Assembly (NCBI GenBank): GCA_943324725.2
Contig: CALPMR020000102.1
Coordinates: 1 to 9,445, forward strand
Reading direction: 5' to 3'
DNA length: 9,445 bases
From: Bordetella parapertussis
GTDB taxonomy: Bacteria > Cyanobacteriota > Cyanobacteriia > PCC-6307 > Cyanobiaceae
Shown here: positions 5,364 through 9,445 of the stretch, piece after piece
How positions within the stretch are numbered: position 1 is the stretch's first letter
How the letters are laid out: each line of letters opens with the position of its first letter
The notes under the pieces: generated by a model
Told to the model about the DNA's origin: nothing
Database searches by the model: none
What the model saw: the letters and a program-made list of their open reading frames with translations, nothing else
Position numbers and translations under genes: made by a program

Positions 5364-7013
5364 TTGCCTTCGGTACCCGCTTTCCTATCCGAGATTCCCT
5401 GTCATCGGCTGGCCCAGGCCGCTTGTCACAGCCTGTTGGCAGGGCTGGTGCTGGCGGGGGGCTGCCGGGCCTCGTCCCTGCCGCCCGCGGCCCCGGGCCC
5501 CGCGGCGGTCGTTGCTCCCTCCGCCATCCAGGCCCCGCCGATCGCCGCCGATCCGCCGGCCCCGAGCAGTTCGCTGCATTGGCCGGTCCCTCCCCCCGCC
5601 GAGATCCAGGCGGCCGATCCGGTGCTGTGGGTGGCCCTGGCGGCCCGGCTCGGTCCTGTGGCCGGCAGTGATGGCGCCAATGACTCACCGCTGCGGCTGC
5701 AGGCTGCGGGCGGGATGCTGACCCTGATCGATGGCCGCGGCCAGCGCTTCATGGCCCCCCAGCTGCTGCTGCATTGGCGACATCGCCCCCTGCCGGCACC
5801 GCTGTCGATCCAGCGGCGCGTGGTGGGTCCTCTGCCCAGCTACGAAAGCGCTGAACGGGTGGCCCGCGGTTGGCGCAGCCAGGGGGCTGTCGTCGAGATC
5901 GCCAAACCCGGCGACTGGGAACTCTGGGCTCCCGCCGATGCCCCCGATCCGGCCGGCCAGTCGGTGCGGTCGGTCAGCCGCACGGAGACCAGCCAGCTGG
6001 TGCTGGAGCTGCACCGCTCTCAGGGCAGCGTCGAGCTGCAGGGGCCGCTGCGGCTGGAGGCGCCCCAGGGGCTGCAGTGGCAGGGGGGCACCTACACCGG
6101 CCCCTTCCTGCTGCAGGCCGATGCCCATGGCACCTGGAGCCTGGTGGAGCAAGTGCCGCTGGAGCGCTATCTCGAAGGGGTCGTGCCCCATGAGATCGGT
6201 GGTGGTTCCCCGGCGGCGGCCCTGGCGGCCCAGGCGGTGCTGGCCCGCACCTGGGCCGTGCGCAATCGCCATCGGTTCGCGGTCGATGGCTATCACCTCT
6301 GCGCCGACACCCAGTGCCAGGTTTACAGCGATCCGCGCCAGGCCGATGCCGAGGTGCGCCTGGCGATCGCCTCGAGCCGGGGCCAGGTGCTGGCCGCCGC
6401 CGGTCAGCCGATTCATGCCGTCTACCACGCCAGCAATGGCGGAGTGGCTGCCGGTTTCGAGGAGGTCTGGCAGGGCGATGCCGTGCCCTACCTCAAGGCC
6501 TTCGCCGATGGCCCGGCTGCCTTCTCGGCCCGCTTTCCCCTTCCGCTGGCTCCGGCGCGCCTGGCGGCGTTGCTTGACGATGGTGGCCAGGCCTGGGGGG
6601 CTGACCATCCCTCCTTTCGCTGGCACCGTCGCATCACGGCGGCCCAGCTGCAGGCGGCCCTGGGGGAGGGGGCGACCTCGGTCGCTCTGCCCAGTCGACT
6701 GAAGGTGTTGGAGCGGGGTGCCAGCGGCCGGGTGCTGGCTCTGGAGGTCGCCGGTGCCAGTGGCCGCCGGGTGCTGCGCCTGGACGCAATCCGCCGCACC
6801 TTGCGGCAGCTGCCGAGCACCCTGTTCAGGGTCAGCCCGGCCGGACCCGGAGCGTGGTTGGTGGATGGCGCTGGCTTCGGCCATGGCGCCGGTCTGTCCC
6901 AGGCTGGGGCGATCGATCAGGCGCGCCGGGGCTGGGGCCGCGATCAGATTCTTCAGCATTACTACCCGGGCACCCAGCTCGTGCCGCTCGAGGCCCTCGG
7001 CGATGCCCTTTAG
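5364..7013 (+). CDS. SpoIID/LytB-domain protein, probable cell-wall (peptidoglycan) enzyme
   Basis: About 549 residues with this start. SpoIID-type proteins cleave denuded glycan strands as lytic transglycosylases; related LytB proteins act as amidase enhancers. An N-terminal hydrophobic stretch ends in '[11 protein letters not shown]', suggesting export, perhaps as a lipoprotein, though the lipobox is imperfect. A Pro/Ala-rich linker and an SPOR-like segment ('[24 protein letters not shown]') follow. The SpoIID domain starts near 6140. It has '[13 protein letters not shown]', where the glutamate at 6192-6194 is the likely catalytic acid, and '[11 protein letters not shown]'. A Cys-x4-Cys pair at 6300-6317 preceded by His resembles the zinc site of clostridial SpoIID. 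'HASNGG' and the terminal '[13 protein letters not shown]' are both conserved. The start is uncertain: no ATG is available, and TTG 5283 would leave no room for the rpmI promoter. mgdA follows after 24 bases. Confidence 0.9.
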   Translation: MPSVPAFLSEIPCHRLAQAACHSLLAGLVLAGGCRASSLPPAAPGPAAVVAPSAIQAPPIAADPPAPSSSLHWPVPPPAEIQAADPVLWVALAARLGPVAGSDGANDSPLRLQAAGGMLTLIDGRGQRFMAPQLLLHWRHRPLPAPLSIQRRVVGPLPSYESAERVARGWRSQGAVVEIAKPGDWELWAPADAPDPAGQSVRSVSRTETSQLVLELHRSQGSVELQGPLRLEAPQGLQWQGGTYTGPFLLQADAHGTWSLVEQVPLERYLEGVVPHEIGGGSPAAALAAQAVLARTWAVRNRHRFAVDGYHLCADTQCQVYSDPRQADAEVRLAIASSRGQVLAAAGQPIHAVYHASNGGVAAGFEEVWQGDAVPYLKAFADGPAAFSARFPLPLAPARLAALLDDGGQAWGADHPSFRWHRRITAAQLQAALGEGATSVALPSRLKVLERGASGRVLALEVAGASGRRVLRLDAIRRTLRQLPSTLFRVSPAGPGAWLVDGAGFGHGAGLSQAGAIDQARRGWGRDQILQHYYPGTQLVPLEALGDAL

Positions 7014-7037
7014 AGTTTCCCAACTTCCGGGGATGCC

Positions 7038-8498
7038 ATGACCGGTGGCGGTAGTACCAGTGATGGCCGCCCCGATGGCCGCCCCGATGGCCGCCGCGGT
7101 AAAGCTGCCCTGTTTTTGCTGTGCTGCACGGCTGCCGGGATCGCTCCCCATGGGCTGCCGCCGCTGTTGCGGCTGCTGCCGGCGCTGATCCTGGCGCTGC
7201 TGCTGGGCGGATACACCTTCCGCACCGTTCTGCGTCCTGCCGCCCGCAGGGCGGTTGCCGAACCCGACGCCCTGGCCTCCGCAGCCGGCGACGGAGCCGC
7301 GCCCCAGGATTTGCCCCTGCTCGATGTGGTGGTCGCCGCGCGCGATGAGCAGGCGGTGATCGGCCGGCTGGTGCAGCGGATCATGGCGCTCCGCTATCCC
7401 GCCGAACGCCTGCTGCTCTGGGTCATCGATGACGGCAGCGAAGATCGCACCCCTGCGGTGCTGCGTGAGCTCCAGGGCCAGTACCCCCAGCTGCGGGTGC
7501 TCTGCCGACCGCGGGACGCCGGTGGTGGCAAATCGGGGGCCCTCAACCTGGTGCTTCCCCAGCTGCAGGGCCGCTGGCTGCTGGTCCTCGACGCCGACGC
7601 TGATCTGCAGATCGATCTGCTGCAGCGCCTGCTGCCCTGGGCGGAGCGGGGCGGCTGGGCTGCTGTGCAGCTGCGCAAGGCTGTGGCCAATGCCCAGGTG
7701 AATCTGCTGACCCGGGCCCAGGCCATGGAGATGGCCTTCGATGCCATCATCCAGCTCGGACGCCTGGCCGGCGGCGGCGTGGTCGAACTGCGCGGCAATG
7801 GTCAGCTGTTGCGCCGCCAGGCGGTGATCGCCTGCGGTGGCTTCAACGAGGCCACGGTCACCGATGACCTCGATCTCAGCTTCCGCCTGCTGCTCGAGCG
7901 GCAGCCGATTGGCTTGCTCTGGGATCCACCGGTTCAGGAGGAGGCGGTGCTCACCCTGGCGGCTCTCTGGCGGCAGCGACAGCGTTGGGCTGAAGGCGGC
8001 CTGCAGCGCTTCTTTGACTACGGACCAGGCCTGCTGTCGGATCGGCTTGATTCCAGCCAGAAGCTCGATCTGCTCTGCTTCTTCCTGCTCCAGTACGTGA
8101 TGCCGGTGATGGCCGCCGCCGATCTGATCACGGTGCTGCTCACCGGCAGCTCATCGACGATGTGGCCCTTCTCGATCGTGGCCCTGGGCCTGTCAGCTCT
8201 GGCGATCGTGATCGGCTGCCGGCGCTCGGCGGAAGGCCCGCCTCTGCCGTTGATGACGCCCCAGAGCGTGATCCTGGGTGTGGTCTACCTGGTGCACTGG
8301 TTCGTGGTGATCCCCTGGGTCACCCTGCGTATGGCCCTGCTGCCCAAGCGGCTGGTCTGGGTCAAGACGCTTCACCTCGGCGGTGATTCCCACGGCGATG
8401 GCGATGGAGATGGCGAGTCGGCAGGCCTGGAATCCCTGGCCGAGTGCCTGGCCGTCGACGGCGAACCCGACCTGGCGGCTGAGGGTGGTCAGGCTTGA
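7038..8498 (+). CDS. mgdA: Beta-monoglucosyldiacylglycerol synthase (family GT2, Sll1377-like)
   Basis: Transfers glucose from UDP-glucose to diacylglycerol, giving the precursor that cyanobacteria epimerise to MGDG, the main thylakoid lipid. It is a 486-residue integral membrane enzyme. 'GRRGKAAL' (18-25) near the N-terminus matches Synechocystis Sll1377. A hydrophobic segment at about 40-60 precedes the GT2 catalytic domain. Visible motifs are 'VIDDGSEDRTP' (129-139), 'GGGKSGALN' (162-170), 'DADAD' (185-189), 'ELRGNGQ' (250-256), 'VTDDLDL' (274-280) and QxxRW (313-317, followed by AEGG). Membrane segments lie at about 345-369, 376-394 and 410-432, followed by 'PKRLVWVKTLH'. The C-terminal tail is acidic, with a GDGDGDG run. 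ATG 7038 lies 24 bases after the SpoIID-like gene, so the two are likely co-transcribed. All catalytic motifs are present. Confidence 0.94.
   Translation: MTGGGSTSDGRPDGRPDGRRGKAALFLLCCTAAGIAPHGLPPLLRLLPALILALLLGGYTFRTVLRPAARRAVAEPDALASAAGDGAAPQDLPLLDVVVAARDEQAVIGRLVQRIMALRYPAERLLLWVIDDGSEDRTPAVLRELQGQYPQLRVLCRPRDAGGGKSGALNLVLPQLQGRWLLVLDADADLQIDLLQRLLPWAERGGWAAVQLRKAVANAQVNLLTRAQAMEMAFDAIIQLGRLAGGGVVELRGNGQLLRRQAVIACGGFNEATVTDDLDLSFRLLLERQPIGLLWDPPVQEEAVLTLAALWRQRQRWAEGGLQRFFDYGPGLLSDRLDSSQKLDLLCFFLLQYVMPVMAAADLITVLLTGSSSTMWPFSIVALGLSALAIVIGCRRSAEGPPLPLMTPQSVILGVVYLVHWFVVIPWVTLRMALLPKRLVWVKTLHLGGDSHGDGDGDGESAGLESLAECLAVDGEPDLAAEGGQA
7062..7095 (+). repeat. 12-bp tandem repeat inside mgdA
   Basis: GATGGCCGCCCC is repeated at 7062-7073 and 7074-7085, with a third partial copy to 7095. 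It encodes D-G-R-P, D-G-R-P, D-G-R near the N-terminus of the glycosyltransferase, just before the conserved 'GRRGKAAL'. The copies are identical at the DNA level, which points to recent slippage. Confidence 0.85.
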
Positions 8499-8540
8499 GC
8501 CAAGGCCGATGGCCAGCCTGCGGTTTCCACAGGTTCAGGG

Positions 8541-8573
8541 CAGCCGCACCATCGGCGCCGATGGCGGCGGCTG
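8541..8573. terminator. Hairpin between convergent mgdA and dnaX, possible bidirectional terminator
   Basis: CAGCCGC (8541-8547) pairs with GCGGCTG (8567-8573). Between them is a perfect 16-base palindrome, CCATCGGC/GCCGATGG (8549-8564), with a one-versus-two-base internal loop. The element lies in the 95-base gap between the two stop codons. No T tract follows on either strand, so termination by this hairpin is inferred from position and stability only. Confidence 0.45.
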
Positions 8574-8627
8574 TTCAGGTCGCTTCGCCCTGTTCAGGCC
8601 GCCTCGCCCTGCTCAGCGCCGTCGCTT
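8571..8627. repeat. Three 19-bp tandem units across the dnaX stop codon
   Basis: Units start at 8571, 8590 and 8609. The first two are identical at 17 of 19 positions (both begin CTGTTCAGG); the third is more diverged. The dnaX stop (TGA on the minus strand, 8594-8596) falls in unit two, and a duplicated TGA out of frame occurs in unit one. This looks like duplication of the gene's 3' end. Confidence 0.65.
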
Positions 8628-9445
8628 TCGTTGAGCTCGACCACCTCGCCGTTGAAGAAATCGGCGAGGCGCCGGGCCTTCTCATCGATCGGCGAGGGAA
8701 ACCCTGGGCCCGGGCTGAGGCTGCCGGCGGGGGCTGCGGCATGGGCAGGGCTGGGGGGCTGGGCCGTCGGCGTGGGGCTCAAGGCCGCCGTCTGGGCTGG
8801 CTGTGCCACCGGCCCGGTGGAGGGCTCAGGGGGATGGCCAGGACCACCTGGGGCCAACGGGGCGCTGGCGGTTGGATCCGAGAGCACTGGATCCGAGCTC
8901 GCTGAACCCATGGCCAGGGCCTGGCTGGCTGTTCGATCCGTCGGGGCTGAGCTTGTGAGCGCTGAAGCGGTCATCCCAGCAGCGTTGCCGGGCGGATGGG
9001 GAGAGGCTGAACCTGGGCTGCCGTGATCGCTGCCTGTGCCCTGGATCACCGGTCCACCCGTCAGGCCTGGCTCGGCACTGACCGGGAGCGTCGCCAGCGA
9101 GGGCGTTGCCGCCATGGGCACTGGATGGGTTGGCGCGGGAGCGTGGGGCGTGGGGCTGGCGTCGGGGGCGCCGGCCAGGGGCTGGCGGCTGGCTGACACC
9201 GGGGCCGGCCTGGTCGGCATCGGTGCTGACGCCGCCGATGCTGCGGCGCGGGCTTCACTGGCTCCCTCCAGCAGCAGCTGGCGCGGACTCCCCAGGGCCC
9301 GGGCCACGGCCGCCTCCAGCAGGCTGACCCGGCTCTGCACCATGGCCATCCAGGTGCCGGCGACCCGCACCACGGCTCGATGGTCGTCCAGGCGCACCAG
9401 CTGGGCCTGTTGGGAGAGCAGCATGCGGGTGGAGGGCAGTTCGAG
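8594..9445 (-). CDS. dnaX: DnaX, DNA polymerase III gamma/tau subunit (C-terminal part, runs off right edge)
   Basis: Clamp-loader subunit of the replicative polymerase; tau also tethers the polymerase core. About 283 C-terminal residues are visible, and the frame stays open to the window edge, so the ATG at 9422-9424 is internal. The first ~60 residues ('LPSTRMLLSQQAQLV', 'WMAMVQSRVSLLEAAVARAL', 'RQLLLEG') match the conserved C-terminal domain of cyanobacterial DnaX. It is followed by about 190 residues of Pro/Ala/Ser/Thr/Gly low complexity. The protein then ends with the conserved 'KARRLADFFNGEVVELNE' and a short acidic tail. The ATPase domain lies outside the window, so an intein or programmed frameshift cannot be assessed. 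It is convergent with mgdA. Confidence 0.9.
   Translation of the reverse strand, partial: LELPSTRMLLSQQAQLVRLDDHRAVVRVAGTWMAMVQSRVSLLEAAVARALGSPRQLLLEGASEARAAASAASAPMPTRPAPVSASRQPLAGAPDASPTPHAPAPTHPVPMAATPSLATLPVSAEPGLTGGPVIQGTGSDHGSPGSASPHPPGNAAGMTASALTSSAPTDRTASQALAMGSASSDPVLSDPTASAPLAPGGPGHPPEPSTGPVAQPAQTAALSPTPTAQPPSPAHAAAPAGSLSPGPGFPSPIDEKARRLADFFNGEVVELNESDGAEQGEAA

Noticed and set aside
6363..6370. GCGATCGC octamer (HIP1-type palindrome of cyanobacteria)
   Set aside because: Only one exact copy was seen in the window, which chance can explain at this GC content; no HIP1 enrichment.
5685..7151. 488-codon minus-strand open frame opposite the SpoIID-like gene
   Set aside because: It is low-complexity Gly/Ala/Arg/Gln-rich with no motif; the plus strand carries all SpoIID signatures.
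1..9445. CRISPR array, insertion sequence, prophage or defence island
   Set aside because: No regular spaced repeats, terminal inverted repeats, transposase, integrase or defence domains; composition and codon use look uniform across the genes.

Overview
The window looks like a core chromosomal segment of a GC-rich unicellular picocyanobacterium of the Cyanobium / high-GC Synechococcus type. Three things point there. Several products are typical of cyanobacteria: the sulfolipid enzymes SqdB and SqdX, the short photosystem II assembly protein Psb34, the photosystem I assembly protein Ycf37, and the cyanobacterial monoglucosyldiacylglycerol synthase. Base composition is very GC-rich with strong GC bias at third codon positions. 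Several genes appear to start with GTG or TTG. No transposase, integrase, phage gene, tRNA, rRNA or CRISPR array was seen.

Layout, left to right. Positions 1-1870 (minus strand) hold psb34-like, sqdB and sqdX in transcription order; sqdX runs off the left edge. sqdB and sqdX are 16 bases apart and together make sulfoquinovosyldiacylglycerol. thiG (1967-2914, minus) makes the thiazole half of thiamine. It is divergent from a cyanobacterial-looking conserved hypothetical gene (2962-3498, plus). Next come a doubtful 41-codon ORF and about 390 bases without a convincing gene (3625-4012), rich in inverted repeats. Positions 4013-5277 (minus) form an apparent rpmI-rplT-ycf37 operon: ribosomal proteins L35 and L20, then a membrane-anchored TPR protein. 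Divergent from it is a plus-strand pair 24 bases apart: a SpoIID/LytB-family cell-wall protein and mgdA, the glucosyltransferase that starts galactolipid synthesis. The right end (8594-9445, minus) is the C-terminal part of dnaX, convergent with mgdA.

The genes share a theme. Thylakoid membrane lipids (sqdB, sqdX, mgdA) and photosystem assembly factors (psb34, ycf37) lie beside housekeeping genes (thiG, rpmI, rplT, dnaX). This is mostly ordinary core genome, and I did not find a convincing undescribed multi-gene system. The places most worth a second look are the structured gap at 3625-4012, the small ORF in frame behind a UGA stop at 3499-3624, the ten-C tract at the start of the SpoIID-like gene, the palindromic leader before psb34, and the small tandem repeats in mgdA and at the dnaX stop codon.
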